A stretch of 64,000 nucleotides of DNA from Volucribacter psittacicida (GCF_004339025.1 NZ_SMFT01000001.1:419952-483951), one strand, 5' to 3'; shown: positions 30,691-40,503, numbered from the stretch's first letter. A program made the numbers and translations. The notes: generated by a model from the letters alone, not told the origin.

Positions 30691-30753
30691 ATATCCCCTT
30701 TATTATATCGTCCTACTTTAAATTGAAACGACTATAGTAAATAAAGGGGATAT
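30691..30753. repeat. Nested inverted repeat between afuA and afuB, holding a miniature dispersed repeat
   Basis: Outer arms ATATCCCCTTTATT (30691-30704) and AATAAAGGGGATAT (30740-30753) are perfect 14-bp inverted repeats. The inner 30705-30738 is a minimal copy of the dispersed repeat, with left end ATATCGTCCTACTTTAAA joined to right end TTGAAACGACTATA. The transcript would form a long hairpin 12 bp after the afuA stop codon, likely to stabilise afuA mRNA or reduce downstream transcription. It has no long T-run. Confidence 0.75.
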
Positions 30754-30764
30754 AAATTTATGGA

Positions 30765-31772
30765 TTATTGATCAAATTTTACTTCATCAACTAATTTGAG
30801 TGCTTTACCATAATTTTCAGCAATTTTTTCTAATGGTAAAGAATCCGCTTGGAATGTTCCCCAACTTTCTACCAATTTTGATAATTGAACACCTGGTTTT
30901 ACTGGATATTCATGGTTTAATTCCGCATACAATTTTTGTGCTTGATCACCACTTAAATACTCCACTAATTTCACCGCATTTTCTTTGTTTGGTGCATATT
31001 TTGCTACCGCAACCCCACTAATATTCACATGGGTATTAAATTTACCTGCTGGGAAATTAATAATGCTTGCTTCCGCCCATTCTTTTTGGTTTTCATCTTC
31101 AAGCATTTTGCCATAATAATAGCTATTACCTAAGGCATAATCACAAATGCCTTCTTTAATAGCTTTCACTTGAACACGATCGCCACCTTGTGGTTTTTGG
31201 GCTAAATTCGCTTTTAAGCCTTGTAAAAATTCCTTAGTTTTTTCTTCGCCATAATGTTCAATCATCGCAGCAAATAAAGAAACATTATAAGCATTTTTCC
31301 CAGAACGCACGCAAACTTTGCCTTTATATTCAGGTTTCGCTAAATCTAAATAATCAAAATCCGCAGGTAATTTACCAACACGATCTTTAGAAGTATAAAT
31401 AACACGAGCTCGAGTAGTTAAGCCAAACCATTGATCCGCTGAATCACGATATTGGGCAGGAATATTCTTTTCTAACACCTCAGAATGAATAGGTTGGGCT
31501 AAACCAGCGTTAACAATTTCCATCACGCGGCTAATATCAACGGTTAATAATACATCAGCAGGGCTTAACTCCCCTTCACTTTTAACACGCTCAACCAACC
31601 CTTTATCTGCAAAGATCACATTGACCTTAACACCTGTTTCTTTTTCAAAATCTTTTAACATTGGTTCAATCAAATAAGGTTGACGATAAGAATATACATT
31701 CACCTCATTCGCAGCAAAAGCATTTGTACTCAGTACAGCGGCAACAGCAAGACCTGCAAGCGTTTTTTTCAT
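30765..31772 (-). CDS. afuA: Periplasmic ferric-iron-binding protein
   Basis: A 335-aa periplasmic solute-binding protein of the FbpA/AfuA group. Signal peptide 1-20 ends at AFA. The mature part starts NEVNVYSYRQPYL, close to FbpA proteins of Mannheimia and Pasteurella. Tyr-Tyr-Tyr at 218-220 (GNSYYYGKM) supplies the paired iron-ligand tyrosines conserved in ferric-binding proteins. It is first in afuABC, with a Fur-box promoter upstream. Exact naming (afuA, fbpA, hitA) varies between genera. Confidence 0.9.
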   Translation of the reverse strand: MKKTLAGLAVAAVLSTNAFAANEVNVYSYRQPYLIEPMLKDFEKETGVKVNVIFADKGLVERVKSEGELSPADVLLTVDISRVMEIVNAGLAQPIHSEVLEKNIPAQYRDSADQWFGLTTRARVIYTSKDRVGKLPADFDYLDLAKPEYKGKVCVRSGKNAYNVSLFAAMIEHYGEEKTKEFLQGLKANLAQKPQGGDRVQVKAIKEGICDYALGNSYYYGKMLEDENQKEWAEASIINFPAGKFNTHVNISGVAVAKYAPNKENAVKLVEYLSGDQAQKLYAELNHEYPVKPGVQLSKLVESWGTFQADSLPLEKIAENYGKALKLVDEVKFDQ

Positions 31773-31840
31773 AGGTAATCCTCTTTAAGTTAGTTTAGAT
31801 GCTATCTACATTAAGTAAGAAATTGACAAAAACAGCCATT

Positions 31841-31888
31841 ACTTTACCAACAAAAATAAGATTGTCAATGATAATAATTATTATTTAT
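31841..31888 (-). promoter_or_regulatory. afuA promoter with overlapping Fur box
   Basis: On the minus strand TTGACA (31868-31863) and TAAAGT (31846-31841) are 16 bp apart. Overlapping the -35 is ATGATAATAATTATTATTTAT (31868-31888, given here on the plus strand), a near-palindromic match to the 19-bp Fur consensus GATAATGATAATCATTATC. Iron-dependent repression is therefore expected. Confidence 0.8.
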
Positions 31889-31943
31889 TATATTTAATTA
31901 AACAATAATGGGTTTTATGGAGAAAAGAATAGCTATGTGAGTT

Positions 31944-31970
31944 AAAGTGCGGTAATTTTTACCGCACTTT
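31944..31970 (-). terminator. thrS terminator from an inverted uptake-signal pair
   Basis: AAAGTGCGGTAA...TTACCGCACTTT-type dyad: 10 perfect pairs plus two A-T pairs, loop of 3, located 20 bp past the thrS stop codon. T-run is only three long on the minus strand. Confidence 0.7.
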
Positions 31971-31989
31971 ATTATTATAGTAGAGCCTT

Positions 31990-33921
31990 TTACTCCTCCC
32001 CCAACAACTTAAGCTCTCGTTGGCGTACTTGTTGTTTTAGCATTTGCACAAATTCATCAACATCAATAGAGCCAAGATCTTGTCCTTTACGGGTGCGGAC
32101 AGCGATTTTGCCTGCTTCAATTTCTTTGTCGCCACAAACCAGCATATAAGGCACACGGCGTAAGGTATGTTCTCGGATTTTGAAGCCGATTTTTTCGTTG
32201 CGTAAATCGGATTTTACTCGTAATCCTGCGTCAGACAATTTTTTAACCACATCAAGCACATAATCCGATTGACTATCGGTAATGTTCATTACTACCGCTT
32301 GTACAGGGGCTAACCAAGCTGGGAAAAAGCCTGCGTATTCTTCGGTGATAATACCAATAAAGCGTTCAATGGAACCTAAAATGGCTCGGTGGATCATTAC
32401 TGGGGTTTTGCGTTCATTGTCTTCTGCCACATAAGAGGCGTTCAAACGTCCCGGCAGGGCAAAATCAAGCTGAATCGTACCACATTGCCATTCACGATCT
32501 AGGCAATCACGCAGAGCAAACTCAATTTTTGGTCCATAGAATGCGCCTTCGCCCTCTTGGATTTCATAGTCTAAACCGTTATGTTTTAACGCATTCGCTA
32601 ATCCTTGTTCCGCAAGATCCCAGATTTCATCAGAACCAATGCGACTTTCTGGACGTGTGGAAAGTTTGACTTGAATATCGGTAAAACCAAAGGTGCTATA
32701 AATGTCGTAAACCATTTTGATACAACTGGTCACTTCGCTTTCTACCTGCTCTTCGGTACAGAAAATATGTGCATCATCTTGCGTAAAGCCACGTACACGC
32801 ATTAAGCCATGTAATGAACCTGATGGCTCATTACGATGACAAGAACCAAATTCCGCCATACGCAAAGGTAAATCACGATAGGATTTTAAGCCTTGGTTAA
32901 AAATTTGAACGTGCCCCGGGCAGTTCATAGGTTTAATGGCATACTCACGATTTTCCGATTGGGTGGTAAACATTAAATCGCCATAATTTTGCCAATGCCC
33001 TGTACGCTCCCACAAGACTCGATCCATCATAAATGGACCTTTTACTTCTTGGTAATCATATTGTTTTAATTTAGTCCGTACAAAGGTTTCTAATTCACGG
33101 AAAATTGTCCAACCGTCATTATGCCAAAACACCATACCTGGTGCTTCTTCTTGCATATGATATAAATCTAAGGCTTTACCAATTTTACGGTGATCACGTT
33201 TTGCCGCTTCTTCTAAGCGTTGTAAATAAGCCGCTAATTGCTTTTTATCTGCCCAAGCGGTTCCATAAATTCGTTGTAGCATTTTGTTTTTGCTGTCGCC
33301 ACGCCAATATGCCCCAGCCACTTTCATTAATTTAAAATGATGACAAAAACGCATATTCGGCACATGAGGCCCACGACACATATCAATATATTCTTGATGA
33401 TGATACAACGCAGGGGTCGCTGTTTTTTCAATATTTTCGTCTAGAATGGCAATTTTGTAGGGTTCGCCGCGTTGTGCAAAGGTATCTCTTGCTTGTTGCC
33501 AACTAACCACTTGTTTGACCACGTCATAATTAGTTTTGGCTAACTCAAGCATTCTTTTTTCTAATTTTTCAATATCTTCTTGGGTTAATGAACGATCAAG
33601 ATCCACATCATAATAAAACCCGTTTTCAATGGTCGGTCCGATCGCCATTTTTACATCAGGAAAAAGTTGTTTTATGGCGTGTCCAAGTAAATGAGCGCAA
33701 GAATGGCGAATAATTTCTAAGCCATCTTCATCTTTTGCGGTAATAATTTCTAATTGGCTATCTTCGCTAATAAGATCGCACGCATCTTTGCGTACGCCAT
33801 TAACTCGTCCTGCGATGGTGGCTTTCGCCAATCCCGCACCTATATCTTGTGCGACATCTAAAACAGAAACTGGTTGTGCAAACTGACGTTGAGAACCGTC
33901 AGGTAAAGTAATAATTGGCAT
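31990..33921 (-). CDS. thrS: Threonyl-tRNA synthetase
   Basis: A class II synthetase of 643 aa (E. coli 642). The N-terminal TGS domain (~1-62) is followed by the editing domain with [16 protein letters not shown] (~73-88), whose His residues act in hydrolysing Ser-tRNA. The catalytic core has [10 protein letters not shown] (~332-341), and a C-terminal anticodon-binding domain ends the protein. AAGGATAAATT precedes ATG. In enterics thrS heads the infC operon; here it is isolated. The upstream leader holds a terminator-like dyad (see 33993-34064). Confidence 0.98.
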   Translation of the reverse strand: MPIITLPDGSQRQFAQPVSVLDVAQDIGAGLAKATIAGRVNGVRKDACDLISEDSQLEIITAKDEDGLEIIRHSCAHLLGHAIKQLFPDVKMAIGPTIENGFYYDVDLDRSLTQEDIEKLEKRMLELAKTNYDVVKQVVSWQQARDTFAQRGEPYKIAILDENIEKTATPALYHHQEYIDMCRGPHVPNMRFCHHFKLMKVAGAYWRGDSKNKMLQRIYGTAWADKKQLAAYLQRLEEAAKRDHRKIGKALDLYHMQEEAPGMVFWHNDGWTIFRELETFVRTKLKQYDYQEVKGPFMMDRVLWERTGHWQNYGDLMFTTQSENREYAIKPMNCPGHVQIFNQGLKSYRDLPLRMAEFGSCHRNEPSGSLHGLMRVRGFTQDDAHIFCTEEQVESEVTSCIKMVYDIYSTFGFTDIQVKLSTRPESRIGSDEIWDLAEQGLANALKHNGLDYEIQEGEGAFYGPKIEFALRDCLDREWQCGTIQLDFALPGRLNASYVAEDNERKTPVMIHRAILGSIERFIGIITEEYAGFFPAWLAPVQAVVMNITDSQSDYVLDVVKKLSDAGLRVKSDLRNEKIGFKIREHTLRRVPYMLVCGDKEIEAGKIAVRTRKGQDLGSIDVDEFVQMLKQQVRQRELKLLGEE

Positions 33922-33992
33922 AATTTATCCTTATACAGTGGTCGCCCATACGCAAGGCAACTTGTGTGCAATAAAAAATTTTATAAAAAATG

Positions 33993-34064
33993 ACCGCACT
34001 TTATTACACAAAGGTAAATAAAGTGCGGTGCGAAATTGTAGCATATTTCATTATTGGCTGTAAA
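33993..34064 (-). promoter_or_regulatory. thrS upstream promoter followed by an uptake-signal dyad
   Basis: Minus strand TTTACA (34064-34059), 18-bp spacer, TACAAT (34040-34035). Transcription from it would begin near 34028, directly at a 13-bp perfect inverted repeat (34029-34017 with 34005-33993, AATAAAGTGCGGT type) followed by CATTTTTT. The thrS message would thus start with a stable hairpin that looks like a terminator. The rest of the 33922-34198 gap shows nothing else definite. Confidence 0.45.
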
Positions 34065-34198
34065 AGGGACGAGCGGACAAAAGTTTATGAGCGTTATTGC
34101 AAGCTAATTCTTAAAACTTTGACCTTTATCACAGTATATTTTGCCATTTCTTTTTATTATCAAAGCAATCTGGTAAAAATAAAATCAGGGGGTTATTT

Positions 34199-35095
34199 AT
34201 GTGGAAAACCATTTCACAAATGCTGGCAGAACAATTTGGTGCTTATTATGTGATCAAACATAAACAACCAATCCACAATACACCTTATCAGCAAAGCTGG
34301 CTAATTGATGACGGTATGCAGCCTGTGTTAGTCAAATCTGCCCCACGTCATTATCGTTCCAAATTTCGTGCCGAAGCGGATCAATTTGCTTTACTGACTA
34401 AAACCCAAAGCCTTTGTGTTCCTCGTGTTTATGGGATAGGTTGTGCAGAACAACAAAGTTTTATTTTATTAGAAGCCTTTTGTCCTTTTGCACCACTTAA
34501 GCCCCATCAATTATCCGATGAAAGCCTTAAGCATTTTGGACAGCAACTGGCGAAATTGCATCAATGGCAGCCACAGCAACAATATGGCTTAGATTTTGAT
34601 ACTTGGTTTGGTAAGGTTTATCAACCTAATGAATGGAAAAGTAACTGGGCAACCTTTTTTAGTGAACAACGCATTGGCTGGCAATTACAATTATGCCAAG
34701 AACAAGGTATTTATTTTGGCGATATTGATAAAATTACCCAAGCCATCGCCCATCAATTAGCTAAACACAATCCTGCTCCCGCCTTATTACAAGGGGCATT
34801 GTGGCAACAAAATTGTTTTGTCCTTTCTCAAGTAAACATTGCTGAGCAAAAACAAACTATCCTTTGCTATTCTCCCGCTTGTTATTGGGGCGACAGGGAA
34901 TGTGATTTAGCCTTAACCGAGTTGCAAGGCTTTCCTCACGCATTTTATCAAGGCTATCAACAGAGCTATCCCCTTGATAGTGGCTATTTGCAACGTAAGC
35001 CCATTTATCAATTATATTATTTATTGCACCTTATCCAACATCAACAAAAGGAATACCTTGAACAAGCCCAACAAATTATTGATTTATTTCGCTAA
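34199..35095 (+). CDS. Fructosamine-kinase-like protein with degenerate active site
   Basis: A 298-aa protein of the fructosamine-3-kinase/YniA family (aminoglycoside-phosphotransferase fold). The fold is clear: VLVK with the nucleotide Lys46, an FRAEADQF helix, a hinge around ILLEAF, and a C-terminal PACYWGDRECDLALTEL strand. Both catalytic carboxylates are gone. The family's HGDLW motif reads QGALW (198-202, Ala200 for Asp), and the metal-binding DPACYWGD reads SPACYWGD (Ser225 for Asp). The gene is otherwise intact with GGGGG 7 nt before ATG, so it may be a pseudokinase rather than a dead gene. Active homologues repair glycated proteins. Confidence 0.8.
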   Translation: MWKTISQMLAEQFGAYYVIKHKQPIHNTPYQQSWLIDDGMQPVLVKSAPRHYRSKFRAEADQFALLTKTQSLCVPRVYGIGCAEQQSFILLEAFCPFAPLKPHQLSDESLKHFGQQLAKLHQWQPQQQYGLDFDTWFGKVYQPNEWKSNWATFFSEQRIGWQLQLCQEQGIYFGDIDKITQAIAHQLAKHNPAPALLQGALWQQNCFVLSQVNIAEQKQTILCYSPACYWGDRECDLALTELQGFPHAFYQGYQQSYPLDSGYLQRKPIYQLYYLLHLIQHQQKEYLEQAQQIIDLFR

Positions 35096-35167
35096 GCAGT
35101 TTACTAACCTGATTAAATCTATTAATCTGCCAACGATAATTGTTCCACCTTAAAATAAGGAAAATAA

Positions 35168-35968
35168 ATGTATGTAACTGATGTATTTTTTGCCTATCAA
35201 GGCAAAGCGCCTCTGTCTTCGCCGCAACATTACGCCGTCAATCAAGTAATTGAACAATGGCGTTATAATGGGCAAATTATTGGGCGAGAAATTCCCTTAT
35301 TTTATGCAGAGCAAGAAAACCAATTAGGCATAGGATTACGGGTAATTTGCCCTGAACAAAGTAGCTTGCTCACTGAAAACAATAATCAGTTAGTTAATCA
35401 AGCCCTTGCTCAAGCAGAACAAAAGGGATTGCAACTTGACAGCCTACAAATTGTGGCTGATGATCTCAATGCGGATCAAAGCTGTTTTCACGCAACACCC
35501 TCGTGGCAAATGCTCTACACCACTTATTTACACACTTGCTCGCCTTTGCACAGTGGCGACAATTTTTTGCCCATTCCGCTTTATAAACAATTCAAAAATC
35601 AACCGCACTTGAGTATGGATATAATCAAATGGCAAGAAAATTGGCAAGCCTGTGATCAATTACAAATGAATGGAGCGGTACTAGAAGCACAAGCCCTCGA
35701 GCAACTTTGCCAGCTTGATAGTCCACTGGCAAAACATGGCTATGCCCTCGCTCAACAAATTGAACAACTTACTCATATTCCCACTTATTATTATCTCTAT
35801 CGGGTAGGCGGACAGGATCTCGCTAGCGAACAACAGCGTTGTTGTCCTAAATGCCAACAATCTTGGCGGTTAGAAAGCCCATTATTTGAAGAGTTTTATT
35901 TTAAATGCGACACTTGTCGCCTGATTTCTAACTTATCTTGGAATTATAGTCATTTCAATTTAGAATAA
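35168..35968 (+). CDS. Zinc-ribbon protein of the DUF2310 type
   Basis: A 266-aa protein whose only clear motif is a C-terminal zinc ribbon (C226-x2-C229 ... C247-x2-C250). It resembles the Pasteurellaceae family described as Zn-ribbon-containing, possibly nucleic-acid-binding (DUF2310); no function has been shown. AAGGAAAATAA precedes ATG, itself inside a degenerate end of the dispersed repeat (~35134-35160). Residues 260-266 and the stop codon are encoded by the left end of repeat copy D, so the natural C-terminus may have been replaced. queF starts 84 bp downstream. Confidence 0.7.
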   Translation: MYVTDVFFAYQGKAPLSSPQHYAVNQVIEQWRYNGQIIGREIPLFYAEQENQLGIGLRVICPEQSSLLTENNNQLVNQALAQAEQKGLQLDSLQIVADDLNADQSCFHATPSWQMLYTTYLHTCSPLHSGDNFLPIPLYKQFKNQPHLSMDIIKWQENWQACDQLQMNGAVLEAQALEQLCQLDSPLAKHGYALAQQIEQLTHIPTYYYLYRVGGQDLASEQQRCCPKCQQSWRLESPLFEEFYFKCDTCRLISNLSWNYSHFNLE

Positions 35969-36050
35969 GACAACAACGGCACGCCAAAGTGTACAACGAG
36001 TAAGGCAAGGCGTGCCAACACAGTATTATTTTAAAGGGAAACGACGATAT
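35945..36050. repeat. Dispersed palindromic repeat, copy D, overlapping the end of a gene
   Basis: A 106-bp copy starting TATAGTCATTTCAATTTAGA inside the DUF2310 gene and ending TTTTAAAGGGAAACGACGAT 2 bp before the queF ATG. The inner pieces GGCACGCC and GGCGTGCC are perfect complements. It supplies the last codons of the upstream gene and the whole leader of queF. Confidence 0.75.
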
Positions 36051-36052
36051 TT

Positions 36053-36898
36053 ATGACCTATCAACATCATTCATTAGATCAACTCAAACTCGGACAAGCC
36101 CATACCCAATATGAACATCATTATGATCCGCAATTATTACAAGCGGTACCACGCCATTTAAATCGCCACGCTCTAGGTATAGAAAATCGACTTCCCTTTC
36201 AATTTGGCGCTGATCTCTGGACAGCTTTTGAAATCTCTTGGCTTAATCAACAAGGATTGCCACAAGTGGCGATTGGCGATATTCAACTTGATTTTCGCTC
36301 ACAAAATTTGATTGAATCCAAAAGTTTTAAGCTCTATCTCAATAGCCTTAATCAGCATAAATTTGACAGTATGCAAACCCTAGAAAAGACTATCGCACAA
36401 GACTTAGCACATTGTGCCAAAGGCGAGGTAAAAGTAAGGTTGCACAAACTCAATGATTTTACAGGGCAAACCATTCATCAACTACAAGGCACCTGTATTG
36501 ATGAGCAAGATATTCATATTGAAAATTACCAATTCAATGCCAATTACTTACAAGATTGCACAATCAAAGGGCAAAAAGTGGAAGAATACCTCGTCAGCCA
36601 TTTACTCAAATCAAATTGCCTAATTACCCAACAACCCGATTGGGGATCGCTACAAATTCATTATATTGGTAACAAAATTCAAGCAGAACCCTTATTGCGT
36701 TATATTATCTCATTCCGCCAGCATAACGAATTTCACGAACAATGCGTAGAACGCATTTTTCACGATATTATGCACTTTGCTCGCCCAGAAAAGCTCAGTG
36801 TTTATGCCCGCTATACTCGGCGTGGGGGCTTAGATATTAACCCCTTCCGTTCAAATTTTGAGGAAATTCCGCTAAACTTAAGACTCGCTCGTCAATAA
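36053..36898 (+). CDS. queF: QueF, NADPH-dependent 7-cyano-7-deazaguanine reductase
   Basis: Reduces the nitrile preQ0 to the amine preQ1 in queuosine synthesis. It is 281 aa, the long two-domain (E. coli-like) type. ESKSFK (88-93) is the NADPH-site motif, and the catalytic pair is Cys189 (SNCLITQQ) and Asp196 (PDWGS). The nearest purine-rich tract before ATG is AAAGGG, about 14 nt away and part of repeat copy D, an unusually long spacing. ppnN follows 22 bp later. Confidence 0.96.
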   Translation: MTYQHHSLDQLKLGQAHTQYEHHYDPQLLQAVPRHLNRHALGIENRLPFQFGADLWTAFEISWLNQQGLPQVAIGDIQLDFRSQNLIESKSFKLYLNSLNQHKFDSMQTLEKTIAQDLAHCAKGEVKVRLHKLNDFTGQTIHQLQGTCIDEQDIHIENYQFNANYLQDCTIKGQKVEEYLVSHLLKSNCLITQQPDWGSLQIHYIGNKIQAEPLLRYIISFRQHNEFHEQCVERIFHDIMHFARPEKLSVYARYTRRGGLDINPFRSNFEEIPLNLRLARQ

Positions 36899-36920
36899 TT
36901 AAGCAAACGAAAGGAGTATT

Positions 36921-38279
36921 ATGTCTATTCATTACGTTAATCCCAAAGGCAGTATGGATCAACTTTCTCATTTAGAAGTAGAACTGCTTGCCAAAGCCAA
37001 ATCTGATTTATATACCCTCTACCGCAACTGTTCTTTGGCGGTACTCAATTCGGGCGCTGTGACTGATGATAGCCGAGAGCTATTAGGAAAATACCCTGAT
37101 TTTGATATTCACCTTATTGCTCGTGAACGTGGTGTCAGCCTTGAATTACACAATCCCCCAGCTGATGCCTTTGTGGATAATCAAATGATCCGCAATATCC
37201 AATATCACTTATTCGCCGTATTACGTGATATTTTATTCGTTAACGTCCTTAATCAACGCCTAAATCCCAATAATCAACAAGATAGCAAATATATTACTAA
37301 CCAAGTTTTTGCTATTTTACGCAATGCCAAAGCCTTAATTGTAGGCGAAGCACCAAATTTGATCGTTTGTTGGGGCGGACATTCCATTAACCAAATTGAA
37401 TACCAATATTGCCGAGCTGTAGGATTAGAATTAGGTTTGCGAGAATTAAACATTGTTACGGGTTGTGGTCCTGGTGTTATGGAAGCACCAATGAAAGGGG
37501 CGGCGATTGGACACGCCAACCAGCGTTACAAAAACAACCGTTTTATTGGTATTACAGAGCCTTCTATTATAGCTTCTGAGCCACCTAACCCTATTGTTAC
37601 CGAATTAATTATTATGCCTGATATTGAAAAACGCTTAGAAGCCTTTGTGCGTATGGGGCATGGTATTATCATTTTCCCTGGCGGTCCTGGCACGTTTGAA
37701 GAATTCTTATATATCTTGGGCATAAAACTTAACCCTGCTAACAAAGATCTTCACTTACCATTAATTCTCACAGGCCCAAAAGAAAGCCAGCAATATTTCG
37801 CCACCATTGATCGTTTTGTGGCAGAAATTTTTGGCGAAGAAGTACAGCAACTTTATGAAATCATTATTGATGATCCTGAAACCGTTGCCCAAAAAATGCG
37901 TCAATCCATGCAAATTATCAAGCAACAACGACAAGCCAATAACGATTCTTACGGCTTTAATTGGTCACTAAAAATTCCAGAGGAATTTCAACAACCTTTT
38001 ATTCCTACCCATCAAAATATGGAGAATTTAGATTTACATCTTGAACAATCCACAATGAGCCTAATCGCCAATTTACGCCGCGTCTTTTCAGGCATTGTAG
38101 CAGGCAATATCAAACCAGACAGCATTGACCAAATTGAACAATACGGCCCATTTAAACTGCATGGCGACAAACGCCTAATGGAAAAAGTCGATCAAGTCTT
38201 ACAAGATTTTGTCGTACAACATCGAATGAAATTACCTGGCGGCGAAGATTATGAGCCTTGTTATCAGGTGGTAAAATAA
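36921..38279 (+). CDS. ppnN: PpnN (YgdH), pyrimidine/purine nucleotide 5'-monophosphate nucleosidase
   Basis: Splits nucleoside monophosphates into base and ribose-5-phosphate; the E. coli enzyme is activated by (p)ppGpp. The 452-aa protein has the LOG-type motif PGGPGTFEE (~252-260) in a Rossmann fold, with [14 protein letters not shown] earlier (~182). An N-terminal extension (~1-120) and a C-terminal domain of the YgdH type are both present. AAAGGAG precedes ATG. It forms a unit with queF. Confidence 0.93.
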   Translation: MSIHYVNPKGSMDQLSHLEVELLAKAKSDLYTLYRNCSLAVLNSGAVTDDSRELLGKYPDFDIHLIARERGVSLELHNPPADAFVDNQMIRNIQYHLFAVLRDILFVNVLNQRLNPNNQQDSKYITNQVFAILRNAKALIVGEAPNLIVCWGGHSINQIEYQYCRAVGLELGLRELNIVTGCGPGVMEAPMKGAAIGHANQRYKNNRFIGITEPSIIASEPPNPIVTELIIMPDIEKRLEAFVRMGHGIIIFPGGPGTFEEFLYILGIKLNPANKDLHLPLILTGPKESQQYFATIDRFVAEIFGEEVQQLYEIIIDDPETVAQKMRQSMQIIKQQRQANNDSYGFNWSLKIPEEFQQPFIPTHQNMENLDLHLEQSTMSLIANLRRVFSGIVAGNIKPDSIDQIEQYGPFKLHGDKRLMEKVDQVLQDFVVQHRMKLPGGEDYEPCYQVVK

Positions 38280-38309
38280 TCCCAAAACACACCACACTTA
38301 AAACTCAAT

Positions 38310-38362
38310 GAACAGAAAACTATCTTAATTTTGCATATTCTTAATTATCCCGTTTTCTGTTC
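38310..38362. terminator. Long-loop inverted repeat between convergent ppnN and truC
   Basis: GAACAGAAAAC (38310-38320) and GTTTTCTGTTC (38352-38362) are perfect 11-bp complements separated by 31 nt. It lies exactly between the two convergent stop codons and is probably a weak bidirectional terminator. Confidence 0.5.
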
Positions 38363-38363
38363 C

Positions 38364-39128
38364 TCAAAACCCCAAACACCTAAACACTTGTTCCCATTGT
38401 GCATCAAGTTCTGCCGTTAAACGTAATTTCTGCTGAGTGATTGGGTGGGTAATTTCTAGGCTTTCTGCGTGTAGCATTAATCGGTGGCTGCCTGTTTTTT
38501 GTTGGAATAAGCGATTTTGATGTAAATCACCGTATTGTGTATCCCCTAAAATTGGGTGAAAAATATGTTTCATGTGACGGCGTAACTGATGTTTTCGCCC
38601 TGTTTGTGGCAATAATCGCACTAAAGAATAACGGCAAGTTTGATAACGCCCTAAAGGATAAGGCATTTCTACGGTTTTTAAACCAATGTAATCGGTAATT
38701 GCCGACTGGGGTAATTTTTCTTTATCGGTAAATTTATCCGCGATTTTGTCTAACTTAACTTTAAGGGGGTAATCAATACGATCTTGCCCTTGCAAATAGC
38801 CTCTTACTATTGCTAAATAACTTTTTTGCACCTGTTTTTGTTCAAATTGTTGGCAAAGCTGTTGAGCAATGTCAGGGGTCAGAGCAAATAACAACACGCC
38901 AGACGTTGGGCGATCAAGGCGATGAATAGGATAAACATATTGACCAATTTGATCACGCAAAGTTTGCATAACAAAACGGGTTTCTTGTGAGTCTAGCCAA
39001 CTGCGATGTACCAACATACCAGCAGGTTTATTTACCGCAACCATATAATCATCTTGAAAAATAATCTCTAAATCCACCGCACTTGAGGATAAAGAGATTA
39101 GATCTGGGGAAATATTATCAATCATCAT
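38364..39128 (-). CDS. truC: TruC, tRNA pseudouridine-65 synthase
   Basis: Makes pseudouridine 65 in tRNA-Ile1 and tRNA-Asp. The 254-aa RluA-family enzyme has catalytic Asp72 in HRLDRPTSG, KPAGMLVHRS at ~34-43, and the TGRKHQLRRHM strand. It overlaps the end of yqcC by 11 bp, so translation is coupled, as for yqcC-truC in E. coli. An uptake signal lies near its start (~39076). Confidence 0.94.
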   Translation of the reverse strand: MMIDNISPDLISLSSSAVDLEIIFQDDYMVAVNKPAGMLVHRSWLDSQETRFVMQTLRDQIGQYVYPIHRLDRPTSGVLLFALTPDIAQQLCQQFEQKQVQKSYLAIVRGYLQGQDRIDYPLKVKLDKIADKFTDKEKLPQSAITDYIGLKTVEMPYPLGRYQTCRYSLVRLLPQTGRKHQLRRHMKHIFHPILGDTQYGDLHQNRLFQQKTGSHRLMLHAESLEITHPITQQKLRLTAELDAQWEQVFRCLGF

Positions 39129-39429
39129 TTAATAATTGCTCCAAGGCGAGCAAAGGGGCTAATAAGTCGGATAAGGCTTGATGCTCTTTTAATGCTTCTT
39201 CAACATAAGGCGAAATGGCGATTTTATTTGGTAAAGGGGCGTTGCTTTCTAACAATGCCCACATACGTGGAATAAAAATCCATTGTAGCCATTCTGTAGC
39301 GGTCATTGTATCCAAAGCAAAAGGTTGTTGACTTTCAAAAGCGGCCGCCTCTGGGGCGACAGCTTGCCATAATTGATGACGTTGTAAAACCGCTTGTAGT
39401 TCCTCTAAATGGGCTTTAACCTGTTGCAT
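39118..39429 (-). CDS. yqcC: YqcC family protein (DUF446)
   Basis: A 103-aa helical protein of the YqcC family. Its conserved middle reads PFALDTMTATEWLQWIFIPR (~36-55), with Met-rich flanks and a C-terminal acidic tail (LEQLLNDD). Function is unknown, but the gene is regularly attached to truC, here overlapping it by 11 bp. sohB follows the same direction upstream, 12 bp away, so sohB-yqcC-truC may be one transcript. Confidence 0.88.
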   Translation of the reverse strand: MQQVKAHLEELQAVLQRHQLWQAVAPEAAAFESQQPFALDTMTATEWLQWIFIPRMWALLESNAPLPNKIAISPYVEEALKEHQALSDLLAPLLALEQLLNDD

Positions 39430-39441
39430 TGCTTTACTACC

Positions 39442-40503
39442 TTAATAAAAATCTTTGCCTTGGCGATTTAATAATTTAGTCAATAAATTATCCGCACTTT
39501 CTTCCGCTTGTTTACCAAATTTTTGTAACAAAGATTTCTTTGTTTTATAACTGATTGCCAGCACTGATTTTTCTTTTATTGCCGCTAAAATCAAATCATC
39601 ACTGGTGGCAATTTCGTCCACTAACTGCAATTCAATAGCTTGTTGTCCGAACCAATGTTCGCCAGTGGCAACTTGATCAATGGCTAAATGGCGGCGTTGT
39701 TGTGCCACAAATTGTTTGAATAAATCGTGGGTTTCTTGTAATTCTTGTTGGAATTTTTGTTTACCTTTTTCAGTATTTTCACCCAATACCGTTAGCGTTC
39801 GTTTATACTCGCCTGCGGTCATCACTTCCACATCAATATCATTTTTCTTTAATAAGCGGTGAATATTTGGCACTTGTGCCACCACGCCAATAGAGCCAAT
39901 AATGGCAAAAGGGGCTGCGACAATTTTATCTGCCACGCACGCCATCATATAACCACCACTCGCCGCAACTTTATCTACCGCAACGGTTAATTTAATGCCA
40001 TGTTGTTTTAAACGATTTAATTGTGAGGCTGCTAAACCATAGCCATGCACCACGCCGCCCGGACTTTCTAAACGTAATAACACTTCATCTTGCTCAGGTT
40101 TGGCAACCGCAATAATGGCATTAATTTCCTCTCGTAAAGCCGTTGTGGCTGAGGCTTGGATATCGCCTTTAAAACTCAAAACATATAAGTGCGGTTTATT
40201 TTGCTCATTATTTTTTTCACTATTTTTTAACCGCTCTTTTTCCGCTTTTGCTTTGAGTTTATCCGCTTTTTTCTTGTCTTTTTCCGCTGCTTTAGCCGCT
40301 TGTTCACTTAACTGAAAATCCGCTAATTTTTGTTGATTTTTTTGATATTGTTCAGCAAGATCAATAACTTCAAGTTCGCCTTGAGCGAGTTTACCTTTTT
40401 GTTTTAAACCAATAATGATGGCAAAGATGACGCCAATAACCACAATAATTGTTAAAATTTGCAAAATAAATAAGCCATAACCTAAGGCTAATTCAGACCA
40501 CAT
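39442..40503 (-). CDS. sohB: SohB, membrane-anchored serine protease (S49 family)
   Basis: A 353-aa inner-membrane protease of the signal-peptide-peptidase group. An N-terminal membrane segment (~8-32) is followed by a Lys/Glu-rich coiled-coil linker (~50-100). The Ser/Lys catalytic dyad is Ser182 (AASGGYMMA) and Lys234 (GEYKRTL). E. coli SohB is a multicopy suppressor of degP loss; its substrates are unknown. A weak dispersed-repeat end (TATCGTTGTTTCACTTTAAAA) lies ~35 bp upstream. Confidence 0.93.
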   Translation of the reverse strand: MWSELALGYGLFILQILTIIVVIGVIFAIIIGLKQKGKLAQGELEVIDLAEQYQKNQQKLADFQLSEQAAKAAEKDKKKADKLKAKAEKERLKNSEKNNEQNKPHLYVLSFKGDIQASATTALREEINAIIAVAKPEQDEVLLRLESPGGVVHGYGLAASQLNRLKQHGIKLTVAVDKVAASGGYMMACVADKIVAAPFAIIGSIGVVAQVPNIHRLLKKNDIDVEVMTAGEYKRTLTVLGENTEKGKQKFQQELQETHDLFKQFVAQQRRHLAIDQVATGEHWFGQQAIELQLVDEIATSDDLILAAIKEKSVLAISYKTKKSLLQKFGKQAEESADNLLTKLLNRQGKDFY

